Source: Pseudomonas sp. RIT-PI-r (GTDB taxonomy: Bacteria; Pseudomonadota; Gammaproteobacteria; Pseudomonadales; Pseudomonadaceae). Taken from it: a stretch of DNA of 64,000 nucleotides. The stretch's first letter is position 1. Every line of letters begins with the position of its first letter. Positions 53,365 to 62,525 of this stretch are shown piece by piece. A program made the position numbers and the translations under genes. The DNA is taken from positions 1 through 64,000 of the forward strand of contig NZ_LIGE01000044.1 in NCBI RefSeq assembly GCF_001297015.1, in the 5' to 3' direction. The notes beneath the pieces are model-generated. The model made no database searches. It was not told the DNA's origin and saw only the letters and a list, made by a program, of their open reading frames with translations.

Positions 53365-55254
53365 TTAGAAGTTCACGCCGAAGCTGAGCGCAACGAAGTC
53401 GCGATCATCCACGGTGGTGTACTTGCCATCGAAGAAGTTGGTGTAAGCCAGGCTCGCGGTGTAGGTGTTCTGGTATTCCGCGTCGACACCGAGGCTGACA
53501 GCCTTGCGACCTTCCTCGAAGTTGCCGCCAGGGCCAGGCGAGTAACCGCTGACGTCGTGGGACCAGGCCACGTTCGGCTTGAGGTTCACACCGGCGAACA
53601 CGTCGTTGTATTCCCAGATGGCACGACCGCGATAGCCCCAGGAAACCGATGTGGTGAAGCCGTCATTGTCGCAATTGCGGCTGCGGTTGTTTTGCGGCGA
53701 CCCAGGCCCTGCACCGTTGATGGTGCTGGCGTTGAGAATGTTGGAGCAGGTATTGATACCGCCAGTGGCCGGCAACTCACCCGGGCCATACACGGGATCG
53801 CGGCCATAACGCATGTCGGAACGGCTTTCCAGCCCGCCGACATAGGTCGCACCGACTTCACCGACCAGGGTCAGACGGCTGGCGCCCATGACCTGATCGA
53901 AGAAGTGCGTGAAGGTGGTCTGGATCTGGGTGATTTCCTTGCGTTCGTAACCGTGCAGATCCTGACCCGGCACGCCGTTGAGTAGCGAAGCGTTGGTCAG
54001 TGCACCGCCCAGTGGACGTACACCGGCAAACAGGATGTCGGTGGAGTTCAGCTGCACCGGCGCATTCGGACGGTAGCTGATCTCACCGCTCCACGCAGTG
54101 CCCGTAGGCAGGGTGGTGGAGAAGCTCAGGCCGTAGAGACGAATGTCTTCAGGGTATTCAATGAAGTATTGCGAGTTGCCCGCGACCAATAGGGGGGCGA
54201 GTGCGGCAAAAGGCCCCGGCAGCCCGCGCGCCGTGTTGTAGACAGATTGCGGCGCACCGGTGGCACTGAAGATCGGCGCACGGCTGTGGTAGTTCATGAA
54301 GTAGGCACCGAACTCGGTGTCCAGCGGTTCGTACATGTACTTGAAGGATGCGCCCCACTGGCCGCTGTCACGGGCATCGCGGTCGCCGCCACGGCGTACC
54401 AGAACACCTTCTTCGTTGACGTTGACGCCGTTGGCGGCCAACGGCCCCAAGGCGACGGCCGGAATCTGCGAACGTTTGTTCAGCACGCGCAGGTTGTCGT
54501 TGCAACCGTCGGCAACGATGTCCGGCTGCGAGAAGAACGTGCCGCAGTTGTCGACGACGGTCTGGTCCCATTCCAGTTGATAGAACGCTTCGGCCGAGAG
54601 GTTCTCGGTGAGACTCTGGGACACATAGAACATGTTGACCGGGATCAGGCCTTCCTTGATCTCGGCGCCCGGACGACGGAACGCCGACACGTCGATCGGG
54701 TTGATCGAGTTGATGCCGCCGCCGATGAAGGTACTTTCACCCCAGCTCACGACCTGCTTGCCCAGACGCACCGAGCCCGGCTGATCGGCAACCGAATAGT
54801 TGTGATAGACGAAGGCATCGAGGATCTGCCCGCCGGACGACTTGGCGCCTTCCTTGCGGTTGCTGTCACTGATGTCCTTGAACTGTCGGCTTTCGTCCTT
54901 GAGCTCGAAGTCGTACCAGTATTTGCCACGGACGAAGACACCGGTGTCGCCGTATTTCAGTTCAAGGTCATGGATGCCCTTGAAGATTTTCGAGAAGGTC
55001 TCGCCGCTCTTGAAGTTGGCGTGGCCGTCATCGGAGGTCTGCGACAGGCCATGGCCGCCGTTGTTGACGCCGATGAGGTTCTTGTTCGGGCTCTGAGTAG
55101 ACCAACTGGCACCGATCGACAGAGAAGAGTCGAACTGGCCTTCGATTTCACCGACGTTGAAACTGACGCCGAATGCGGGCCCGGCGAGCGAAGAGGCAAT
55201 GCTGACCGCCAGAGGCAGTTTTGCCCGGCGCCAGAACTGGTTTACTGAGGTCAT
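53365..55254 (-). CDS. DUF1302 family outer-membrane protein
   Basis: This 629-residue protein has a signal peptide (about 1-29, ending AFG), then predicted beta-strands through to a C-terminal Phe (VALSFGVNF), the recognition signal of outer-membrane barrels. Family segments include IEGQFDSSLSIGASWST, VRLGKQVVSWGES and NPIDVSAFRRPGAE. It may be an uptake channel for hydrophobic substrates that the adjacent acyl-CoA ligase activates. Function is inferred from context only. Confidence 0.9.
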   Translation of the reverse strand: MTSVNQFWRRAKLPLAVSIASSLAGPAFGVSFNVGEIEGQFDSSLSIGASWSTQSPNKNLIGVNNGGHGLSQTSDDGHANFKSGETFSKIFKGIHDLELKYGDTGVFVRGKYWYDFELKDESRQFKDISDSNRKEGAKSSGGQILDAFVYHNYSVADQPGSVRLGKQVVSWGESTFIGGGINSINPIDVSAFRRPGAEIKEGLIPVNMFYVSQSLTENLSAEAFYQLEWDQTVVDNCGTFFSQPDIVADGCNDNLRVLNKRSQIPAVALGPLAANGVNVNEEGVLVRRGGDRDARDSGQWGASFKYMYEPLDTEFGAYFMNYHSRAPIFSATGAPQSVYNTARGLPGPFAALAPLLVAGNSQYFIEYPEDIRLYGLSFSTTLPTGTAWSGEISYRPNAPVQLNSTDILFAGVRPLGGALTNASLLNGVPGQDLHGYERKEITQIQTTFTHFFDQVMGASRLTLVGEVGATYVGGLESRSDMRYGRDPVYGPGELPATGGINTCSNILNASTINGAGPGSPQNNRSRNCDNDGFTTSVSWGYRGRAIWEYNDVFAGVNLKPNVAWSHDVSGYSPGPGGNFEEGRKAVSLGVDAEYQNTYTASLAYTNFFDGKYTTVDDRDFVALSFGVNF

Positions 55255-55590
55255 CGACGCTACTCCATGTGCATTATTGTTATGGCAGTGAGTACTTTTA
55301 AAAACGCTGTGGAAGACCGGGCGCCAGGGCTGCCCGAAATCATTCCAAAGTTGCTCGCCCCGTTCAGTGCGTGTGCTCCGTTCTTAAAAATCCTTGAGCG
55401 GACTATAGCCAGCAGGTGGTACTGCTTGATCCCTCTAAAGTGTGATTTGCAGCTGCCGGCCACTCTGGAACAGTCCTTTCGCCAGTCCGACACGTGTCGG
55501 CACGGCAAGGATGGCTGAATTTTTCGATTTCACAAGGCAAGCGCTTGCTTGGTGGGCCTGGCGCGCCGTTTTCGGCGCGCCGGCAGACAC
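55255..55590. promoter_or_regulatory. Promoter region of DUF1302-DUF1329 with two perfect palindromes
   Basis: This 336-bp gap contains ccgacacgtgtcgg (55487-55500) and gcaagcgcttgc (55537-55548), both perfect palindromes, and a GC hairpin ggcgcgcc-gttttc-ggcgcgcc (55559-55580) just after the acyl-CoA ligase stop. The palindromes are candidate operators, possibly for the LuxR-type activator. No gene is visible. Confidence 0.5.
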
Positions 55591-57273
55591 TTAAAGTGTC
55601 GAGAGGAAGGTACTGTTGTTAGCCTGCCATTCGGTGATGTCGAGGCGGATGCGCTTCTTGTCGAGCTTGCCGACACTGGTCTTGGGAATTTCGGTAACAA
55701 GGGCGATCTGACTCGGAATCGCCCACTTGCTCAGGTGCCCCAATTCCACAAATGGCTTGAGGTGTTCCTTGAGCTCGCGCGCCCCGATCACGTGCCCTTC
55801 GCGGATTACCAGCAGGGCAAACGGCCGCTCGCCCCACTGCGGATCGGCAATGCCCACCACTGCTACTTCGCGTACCGCGACGTGTCGGCTGATCAGGTCT
55901 TCGAGGTCCAGCGAGGAAATCCATTCTCCGCCGGTCTTGATCACGTCCTTGATCCGGTCGCGGATGTCGATCACGCCCATGCTGTCGAGCGTGGCGACGT
56001 CGCCGGTGTGCAGCCAGCCGCCGGCCCAGAGCTCGGCGCCCTTCTGCGGTTCGTTGAAATAACCTTCGGTCAGCCAGGGTGCGCGCAGCACCAGTTCGCC
56101 CTGGGTTTCTCCATCTGCCGGGAGAAAATTACCTTCAGTGTCGACGATCGCCGCTTCCACCAACGGCCCTGGCACACCGGCCTTGATCCTGTAGGTGGTG
56201 CGTTCATCTTCTGTGCCGGCCATCAGTTCGTCGTTTAGGTGAGCACAGGACACCAGCGGGCCGGTTTCCGACATGCCGTAGGCGGCGGTGAGCTGAATAC
56301 CACGGGCCTTGGCGGTTTCATACAAGGTGCGGTTGAGTGCGCTACCGCCGATGACGATTTTCCAGCCACCGAAATCGGTGCTCTGCGCGCCTTTGGCGTT
56401 GAGCAGCATTTGCAGGATGGTCGGCACACAGTGAGAGAAGGTGACCTTTTCCTTGCGCCACAACTCCACGAGAAACTCCGGGTCGTAGCGCCCCGGGTAA
56501 ACCTGTTTGAGCCCGAGCATGGTTGCCACGTACGGCAGACCCCAGGCGTGGACGTGGAACATCGGGGTGATCGGCATGTACACATCGTTGGTGCCAAGCA
56601 GGCGTACGCTGTCGATCGAGCCCATGATCGTCGACACGCCCATGGTGTGCAGCACCAGTTGCCGATGGGTGAAGTACACGCCTTTCGGGTTGCCGGTGGT
56701 GCCGGTGGTGTAGAACGTGGTGGCGACGGAATTTTCGTCGAAGTCCTGGAAATCGTACTGCGCACTAGCGGCGGCCAACAGTTGCTCGTACTCGCCGACC
56801 AGATTCGGCAAGTCGGCAGTTTTCTCCGGCAGATCGGTCAGCAGCAGGGTTTTCTCGACCGTGGTCAGGTGCGGTGCGATCGCTTGGTACAGGCCAACAA
56901 ACTCGCTGTTGACCAGCACAAAGCGGTCCTCGGCGTGGTTCATGGTGTAGAGGATCTGTTCCGGCGACAGACGCACGTTGATCGTGTGAATCACTGCGCC
57001 AATCATCGGAATCGCAAACATGCATTCCAGATAACGGTGGCTGTCCCAATCCATCACCGCCACCGTGTCACCGGCCTTCACACCAGCCGCCGTGAGCACA
57101 TTGGCCAGGCGTGCCACCCGTTCGATCAGCGTCGGGTAGCTGTAGCGCAACTGGTCACGGTAGATGATCTCGCGGGTTTTCTCGTAACGGGCGCCGGACA
57201 TGAGCAGCCGTTTGATCAGCAATGGATACTGGTAGGCCCCATCGGCCGGGGGAATGACGCGAGTCTGCAACAT
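55591..57273 (-). CDS. Medium/long-chain fatty acyl-CoA ligase (AlkK-like)
   Basis: This 560-residue AMP-forming ligase has the ATP motif TFYTTGTTGNPKGVYFTHR near residue 190 and the acyl-activating motifs AAYGMSETGP, GWLHTGDVATLD, RIKDVIKTGGEWIS and PKTSVGKLDKKRIR with the catalytic lysine. It resembles AlkK and P. putida PP_0763, a medium-chain ligase used for hydroxyalkanoic acids. The PP_0763 locus also has DUF1302-type, DUF1329-type and LuxR genes, as I recall. Confidence 0.93.
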   Translation of the reverse strand: MLQTRVIPPADGAYQYPLLIKRLLMSGARYEKTREIIYRDQLRYSYPTLIERVARLANVLTAAGVKAGDTVAVMDWDSHRYLECMFAIPMIGAVIHTINVRLSPEQILYTMNHAEDRFVLVNSEFVGLYQAIAPHLTTVEKTLLLTDLPEKTADLPNLVGEYEQLLAAASAQYDFQDFDENSVATTFYTTGTTGNPKGVYFTHRQLVLHTMGVSTIMGSIDSVRLLGTNDVYMPITPMFHVHAWGLPYVATMLGLKQVYPGRYDPEFLVELWRKEKVTFSHCVPTILQMLLNAKGAQSTDFGGWKIVIGGSALNRTLYETAKARGIQLTAAYGMSETGPLVSCAHLNDELMAGTEDERTTYRIKAGVPGPLVEAAIVDTEGNFLPADGETQGELVLRAPWLTEGYFNEPQKGAELWAGGWLHTGDVATLDSMGVIDIRDRIKDVIKTGGEWISSLDLEDLISRHVAVREVAVVGIADPQWGERPFALLVIREGHVIGARELKEHLKPFVELGHLSKWAIPSQIALVTEIPKTSVGKLDKKRIRLDITEWQANNSTFLSTL

Positions 57274-57419
57274 AAGAATCCCTTTTCTGACTGCACGGTG
57301 TTGGCGTAGAGATTGGTACTCTAGAACCCTTATACGCCAGCCAAATCAGCCAAAGGAATGATTTGCAAAGCCGTACAAATGCTAGCTTTGCGCCAGCATT
57401 TGTCGGTTTTCGTCATTTG

Positions 57420-58604
57420 TCAGGCGGTTTGTCCTACAGCCTCTTCAGAAGGCGTGCGTGGGAAAACCACCGCAGCGAGGAAGGTCAATGCGCCGAAGCC
57501 CGCGAGAATCAAATACAGGCCTACGAAACCTTGGCGCGGTTCGACATAGGAAATCAGCGGAATCGCCGTGGCGCTGGCGCCGAACGATAAACAGTAACGC
57601 AGGGCGAAGATTCGCGATTGCCATTGCGGGGCGACGAAGTTGGCAACCATCGCATCGTTCACTGTTACCTGACCAAACACCACGAACATGAACGCTGCCC
57701 CAAGGGCGATCACCGCCCAGCCATCGGCGTATGCCAGTGCAAACAACAGCGGCGCCTGACACAGGGTCAGAACAATGAACGGCCATTTCAGGCTGAGGCG
57801 GTGCAGCACTCGGCCGATGCTCAACTGCGCGACCGCACCAAAGGCATAGGCCAGGCTGACAACCACGCCAAGGGTTTGCGGCGAAGCGAACAATTCATGC
57901 AGACGTTCCTGGAACAATTTCGGATAGGTCATGGTGGTGGCGTTGAACACTACGCCGCCAGTGGCCGTGGCCAGCGCCAGCACGCCGAACACCATGACCA
58001 TCGAAATGCGCTGACCGGCGGCGCCTTTGAGCGGCGTGTGCGGGCGTTTCGGGATCGGTTCTTCTCGCACCTGCAAGGCGAAACCGACGCCCAACACAAT
58101 CGCCACCGCGCCCGGTAACAGAAATGCCGAACGCCAGCCGAGCTGCGCCACCAGCAAGCCGGTGATCAGCGCCGAAAACGCCACGCCCAGATTGCCCCAC
58201 ATGCCGTTGATGCCGATTTCACGGCCACGGTTTTGTGCATAAGCGACCAACATCGCCGTGCCGACCGGGTGATAAATCGCCGCAAAAATACCGATCAGGG
58301 TCAGGCCGATCACCAGCATGGTCGGGCTGTTACTCAGGCCAGTGAAAATCGCCGAGGCGCCGATGCCGAAGAAAAACATCAGCATCATCTGCCGCCGGCT
58401 CCAGTGATCGCCCAGCCAACCGGCGGGTAGCGAGCAGGCCCCGAAAGCGATGAAGCCGCCCAGCGACAGGCCTATCAGCGCGGCATAGTCGAGGCCAAAG
58501 GCCTGGGTCATGCCGAGCACGGCGGCGGGAAAGATCAGCATGAACATATGATCGATCACATGGGCGGCGTTGATATAGCGAATGACGTTTCTGGATTGAT
58601 TCAT
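57420..58604 (-). CDS. MFS transporter
   Basis: This 394-residue protein has about 12 hydrophobic helices in two halves. The inter-helix 2-3 loop reads AGWLGDHWSRRQMM, a variant of the MFS motif GxLaDrxGrr, and a motif-C-like Gly-rich segment is in helix 5. The long central loop includes RVREEPIPKRPHTPLKG-like basic residues. It is divergent from an AraC regulator that starts 85 bp away and probably controls it. Substrate unknown. Confidence 0.9.
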   Translation of the reverse strand: MNQSRNVIRYINAAHVIDHMFMLIFPAAVLGMTQAFGLDYAALIGLSLGGFIAFGACSLPAGWLGDHWSRRQMMLMFFFGIGASAIFTGLSNSPTMLVIGLTLIGIFAAIYHPVGTAMLVAYAQNRGREIGINGMWGNLGVAFSALITGLLVAQLGWRSAFLLPGAVAIVLGVGFALQVREEPIPKRPHTPLKGAAGQRISMVMVFGVLALATATGGVVFNATTMTYPKLFQERLHELFASPQTLGVVVSLAYAFGAVAQLSIGRVLHRLSLKWPFIVLTLCQAPLLFALAYADGWAVIALGAAFMFVVFGQVTVNDAMVANFVAPQWQSRIFALRYCLSFGASATAIPLISYVEPRQGFVGLYLILAGFGALTFLAAVVFPRTPSEEAVGQTA

Positions 58605-58689
58605 GGCGGCACGCTTTACGTTGTTGTGTGCCGCTTATGCTAAGTTGGCGAAAAAGCGCATTCCTGCCAAACAAGTCATCGAATCCGAC

Positions 58690-59454
58690 ATGTTGATCAG
58701 CCACTTCGAACACGGCCCGGTGAGCGCCTATCCCCGGGATTATCTGGACGGCGCGCACCAGCCGTTGCACCTGCATCGCGAGGCGCAATTGTTGTATGCC
58801 GTCAGCGGGATCATGCGCGTGGTCACGCAATCGGGTGCGTGGGTGATTCCGCCCAGCCGTGCAGTGTGGATTCCGCCCGAGGTGGCGCACGAGATTTTCA
58901 TGAGCGGCGATGTGCAGATGCGCTCGCTGTTCATCGCGCCTGCGCTGTCGCCCGCCAGCCTGCAACAATGCTGCGTACTGGCCGTGACGCCACTGCTGCG
59001 CGAGCTGATCCTGCGTGCCGTGCAAGGGCCGCCGCATGCCGACAATCCCTTGATCCAGCAACTGATGCTCGAGGAGCTCGCCAGTCTGGAAAACCTGCCG
59101 CTGCACATTCCGATGCCGACCGATCGGCGCCTGCAGAACATTTGTCTGGCGCTGCTGCACACCCCGGATCACCCGAACACGCTGGAAGACTGGGCACAGC
59201 AGGTCGGCGCCAGTTCACGCACGTTGGCGCGGCTGTTTCAGCAACAAGTGCAGATGAGCTTCAACGCCTGGCGCCAGCAATTGCGCCTGATGGAAGCCTT
59301 GCCGCGCCTGCTCGCCGGGGACAGCGTGCAGCGTGTGGCGCGGGATTTGGGTTACGGCAGCGCACGGGCGTTCAGCGCGATGTTTCGCCGCTTGCTCGGG
59401 GAAAATCCCCGCGAATACCTCAATCACCTGAGCAAGCTCAGCGAGCTTGTGTAG
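58690..59454 (+). CDS. AraC-family regulator with cupin sensor domain
   Basis: This is about 254 residues from the ATG at 58690, which begins MLISHFEHGPVSAYPRDY, the usual start for this subfamily. The frame is open upstream, but that part overlaps the divergent MFS start. The N-terminal cupin has HLHREAQLLYAVSGIMRV and WVIPPSRAVWIPPEVAHE. The C-terminal double helix-turn-helix (about 160-250) has VGASSRTLARLFQQQ and VARDLGYGSARAFSAMFRR. It likely regulates the divergent MFS gene. Confidence 0.88.
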   Translation: MLISHFEHGPVSAYPRDYLDGAHQPLHLHREAQLLYAVSGIMRVVTQSGAWVIPPSRAVWIPPEVAHEIFMSGDVQMRSLFIAPALSPASLQQCCVLAVTPLLRELILRAVQGPPHADNPLIQQLMLEELASLENLPLHIPMPTDRRLQNICLALLHTPDHPNTLEDWAQQVGASSRTLARLFQQQVQMSFNAWRQQLRLMEALPRLLAGDSVQRVARDLGYGSARAFSAMFRRLLGENPREYLNHLSKLSELV

Positions 59455-59550
59455 GAGCTGTCGAGTGCAACGAGGCTGCGATCTTTTGACTTTGTTTTTT
59501 AAGATCAAGATCAAGATCAAAAGATCGCAGCCTTCGGCAGCTCCCACACA
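59452..59550. repeat. Inverted repeat of the gatcttttgatc family
   Basis: taggagctgtcgagtgcaac at the left and gccttcggcagctcccac at the right bracket gctgcgatcttttgac and its inverse aaaagatcgcagc. Three gatcaa triplets lie in the centre. It is located between the convergent AraC and LysE genes. Confidence 0.75.
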
Positions 59551-59556
59551 GTAGGA

Positions 59557-60186
59557 TCAATGCATCTCGGTAAACGCGATTTTCACGCCGAGAGCGATCA
59601 GCACCGCGCCCATGGTGCGGTCGAACCAGTGGCCCATGCGGGCGAAACCGGCACGTACACGTTGCTGGCTGAACAGCATTGCCACCAGACAGAACCAAAT
59701 CGCAGTCGCGACCGCCAGGTAAATACCGTAACCGGCCTGCACCGCCAGCGGCGTATGCGGGTTGATCACTACCGTGAACAGCGACAGGAAGAACAGCGTG
59801 GCTTTCGGATTCAGACCGTTGGTCACAAAGCCCGAGGTGAACGCGCCGCGAGCGGTGCGCACACCGGCCTCTTTGTGCAGATCATCCGTCACGGTTTTTG
59901 CCGGTTGCGCGCGCAGGGCCTTGAAGCCGATGTACAGCAGATAAGCCGCAGCGGCCCACTTCAAGGCGTTGAACAGCACGATCGACTGCGACACGATCAG
60001 GCCGATACCGAGCAGCGAATAACCGACGTGCAGGAAAATTGCCGTGCCCACGCCCAGTGCGGTCCAGGTGCCGGCGCGGCGACCGTGGGTCACGCTCTCG
60101 CGCACCACCACGGCAAAGTCCGGGCCGGGGCTGGCCACGGCCAACAGATGGATCAGTGCAACGGTCAAGAACTCGGTCCAGTACAT
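59557..60186 (-). CDS. LysE/RhtB-family exporter
   Basis: This 209-residue protein has six predicted helices and starts with the family motif LLAVASPGPDFAVVVRESVTHGRRAG. The mid segment GFVTNGLNPKATLFFLSLF is conserved. It exports amino acids or related small molecules across the inner membrane, but the substrate cannot be predicted. It is divergent from the dehydrogenase gene. Confidence 0.93.
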   Translation of the reverse strand: MYWTEFLTVALIHLLAVASPGPDFAVVVRESVTHGRRAGTWTALGVGTAIFLHVGYSLLGIGLIVSQSIVLFNALKWAAAAYLLYIGFKALRAQPAKTVTDDLHKEAGVRTARGAFTSGFVTNGLNPKATLFFLSLFTVVINPHTPLAVQAGYGIYLAVATAIWFCLVAMLFSQQRVRAGFARMGHWFDRTMGAVLIALGVKIAFTEMH

Positions 60187-60277
60187 GGGGGCTCCTTTCG
60201 GCCAAGCGTATCAATTTGTTTCATCTGGTAGGCTCGGCAGATTACGCCCTACGCTCAAAGCCTAAAAGGTACAGTTG

Positions 60278-61243
60278 ATGACGAACACGCGCCGCGCGGT
60301 ATTCCTTGATCACCCTTCGCTGGATCTCGGCGATCTGGACCTCAGTCCGTTGCGTGATTGTTTCAGCGATCTGCAATTGTTCGCCCAGACCTTGCCCGAG
60401 CAAGTCGCCGAGCGTTTGCAAGGCGCCACCGTGGCGATCAGTAACAAGATCCTGATCGACGCCGCCGCCATGGCCGCCAACCCTGATCTGAAACTGATCC
60501 TGATCACCGCCACCGGTACCAACAACGTCGACCTCGCCGCCGCCCGCGCCCACGGCATTACCGTGTGCAACTGCCAGGGTTACGGCACGCCGTCGGTGGC
60601 GCAACACACGATCATGCTGCTGCTCAACCTCGCCACACGCCTGGCCGATTATCAAAAAGCTGTGGGTGAAGGCCGCTGGCAGCAGGCCAGACAGTTCTGC
60701 CTGCTCGACTATCCAATCGTTGAGCTGGAAGGCAAAACTCTCGGGCTGCTCGGTCATGGCGAACTCGGCGGTGCCGTGGCGCGACTGGCCGAGGCGTTCG
60801 GCATGCGCGTGTTGCTGGGGCAGATTCCGGGGCGCCCTGCTCGCCCGGATCGCTTGCCGCTGGAGGAGCTGCTGCCGCAAATCGATGCCCTCACCCTGCA
60901 CTGCCCGCTCAACGAGCACACCCGCCACTTCATCGGCGCCCGCGAACTGGCCTCGATGAAACCCGGCGCCTTCGTGGTCAACACGGCACGCGGCGGGCTG
61001 ATCGATGAGCAGGCGCTGGCCGATGCGTTGCGCAACGGCCACCTCGGTGGCGCCGCGACAGATGTGTTGAGCGTCGAGCCGCCAACCAATGGCAATCCGC
61101 TGCTGGCCGCGGATATCCCGCGCCTCATTGTCACGCCGCACAACGCCTGGGGCAGTCGCGAAGCACGCCAGCGTATCGTTGGCCAATTGACCGAAAACGC
61201 CCAGGCATATTTCAGCGGTAAGGCGCTGCGGGTCGTCAGTTGA
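60278..61243 (+). CDS. D-2-hydroxyacid dehydrogenase (glycerate dehydrogenase-like)
   Basis: This 321-residue NAD(P)-dependent oxidoreductase has the Rossmann motif LGLLGHGELGGAVARLA, the substrate/catalytic Arg in NTARGGLIDE, a Glu near SVEPP and the catalytic His in TPHNAWGSREARQR. TGTNNVDLAAA is also typical. It resembles HprA (hydroxypyruvate reductase). The ATG at 60278 is preferred over the TTG immediately before it. rsmC follows 32 bp after. Confidence 0.92.
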   Translation: MTNTRRAVFLDHPSLDLGDLDLSPLRDCFSDLQLFAQTLPEQVAERLQGATVAISNKILIDAAAMAANPDLKLILITATGTNNVDLAAARAHGITVCNCQGYGTPSVAQHTIMLLLNLATRLADYQKAVGEGRWQQARQFCLLDYPIVELEGKTLGLLGHGELGGAVARLAEAFGMRVLLGQIPGRPARPDRLPLEELLPQIDALTLHCPLNEHTRHFIGARELASMKPGAFVVNTARGGLIDEQALADALRNGHLGGAATDVLSVEPPTNGNPLLAADIPRLIVTPHNAWGSREARQRIVGQLTENAQAYFSGKALRVVS

Positions 61244-61275
61244 TAAACTGCGGCACTTTTTTTTGAGGAGCAGTT

Positions 61276-62274
61276 ATGGATCCGCGCAGTGAAGTACTGC
61301 TTCGTCAGCCCGAGTTGTTCCAGGGTTCGTTGTTGCTGGCCGGTTTGCCTGCCGATGATTTGCTCGGCCGTCTGCCCGACGCGTTCGGCTGGTGCTGGCA
61401 TGCCGGCGATCAAGCCGCGCTGGACGCCCGTTTCGAAGGCCGCAGCCATTTCGGCGTGAACGTGCCGGAGCGTGAGTTCGACAGCGCCGTGGTGTTCCTG
61501 CCCAAGTCCAAGGACCTGACCGATTACATCCTCAACGCGGTGGCATCGCGTCTGGCCGGACGTGAGGTGTTTCTGGTCGGGGAAAAACGCAGCGGCATCG
61601 AAGGCGCGTCCAAGCAGCTCAACCCGTTCGGCAAACCGCGCAAGCTCGACAGCGCGCGGCACTGCCAGTTGTGGCAAGTGACTGTGGCCAATGCCCCGGA
61701 AGCGAAATCCCTGGAAAGCCTGGCGCAGACCTATGAATTGCCACTGGCTGAAGGCCCGTTGAAGGTCATCAGCCTGCCGGGCGTGTTCAGCCACGGTCGA
61801 CTGGATCGCGGCAGCGCCCTGCTGCTGGAGCATCTGGACAAGTTGCCGAGCGGTCACCTGCTCGACTTCGGTTGCGGCGCTGGCGTGCTGGGCGCTGCGG
61901 TCAAACGTCGCTACCCGCACAATCAGGTCACGTTGCTCGATGTGGATGCGTTTGCCGCTGCCAGCAGCCGTCTGACGCTGGCGGCCAACGGTCTGGAAGC
62001 TGAAGTGCTGACGGGGGATGGTATCGATGCTGCGCCGATGGGTTTGAATGCGATTCTGAGCAACCCGCCGTTTCATGTCGGCGTGCACACCGATTATTTC
62101 GCTACGGAAAACTTGCTGCGAAAAGCAGCCAAACATCTGAAAAACGGCGGCGAACTGCGCTTGGTCGCGAACAGCTTCCTCAAGTATCAACCGCTGATCG
62201 AGGAGCATCTTGGCGTGTGTGCGATCAAGGCTGAAGGCAATGGTTTCCGCATTTACCGGGCCAAGCGCGGCTGA
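61276..62274 (+). CDS. rsmC: 16S rRNA m2G1207 methyltransferase
   Basis: This is 332 residues in two duplicated Rossmann-like domains. The C-terminal one is catalytic, with SAM motif LLDFGCGAGVLGAAV and the N2-guanine methyltransferase motif LSNPPFHVG. The N-terminal domain is degenerate, as in E. coli RsmC. A GAGGAG sits about 7 bp before the ATG. Confidence 0.95.
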   Translation: MDPRSEVLLRQPELFQGSLLLAGLPADDLLGRLPDAFGWCWHAGDQAALDARFEGRSHFGVNVPEREFDSAVVFLPKSKDLTDYILNAVASRLAGREVFLVGEKRSGIEGASKQLNPFGKPRKLDSARHCQLWQVTVANAPEAKSLESLAQTYELPLAEGPLKVISLPGVFSHGRLDRGSALLLEHLDKLPSGHLLDFGCGAGVLGAAVKRRYPHNQVTLLDVDAFAAASSRLTLAANGLEAEVLTGDGIDAAPMGLNAILSNPPFHVGVHTDYFATENLLRKAAKHLKNGGELRLVANSFLKYQPLIEEHLGVCAIKAEGNGFRIYRAKRG

Positions 62275-62314
62275 AAATTTGTTCTTGCCCAAACGGATTT
62301 GCCTAGGCAGAATC

Positions 62315-62516
62315 CGCTCCGTCCTAGGGGAGTAGTCTCCCACGAGCGCCAAGCTCGTCCGGCATACGTCAACATACTTGATCCTCAGATCATGGCGTAT
62401 GCGACCCAAGCGTCCGCAGCAGACGGATCGCAGGGTTTGACAAGACCTATGACACGCACACCTTACCCGGGGCGGGAAGGCTGTACGTGTCATAGCCGTG
62501 TCGACCCGCCCCTTAG
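62315..62516 (+). promoter_or_regulatory. yybP-ykoY manganese riboswitch
   Basis: The leader of the downstream GDT1-family gene carries the conserved ctaggggagtag block (62324-62335), the gcatacgtcaacatacttg and catggcgtatgcgacccaag blocks forming a helix, and the late ccttacccggggcgggaagg with flanking tgacacgcac / gtgtcata pairing. I recognise this as the Mn2+-sensing yybP-ykoY class, which in Pseudomonas and E. coli (alx, mntP) turns on manganese exporters. Boundaries are approximate. Confidence 0.82.
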
Positions 62517-62525
62517 GAAATCCTG

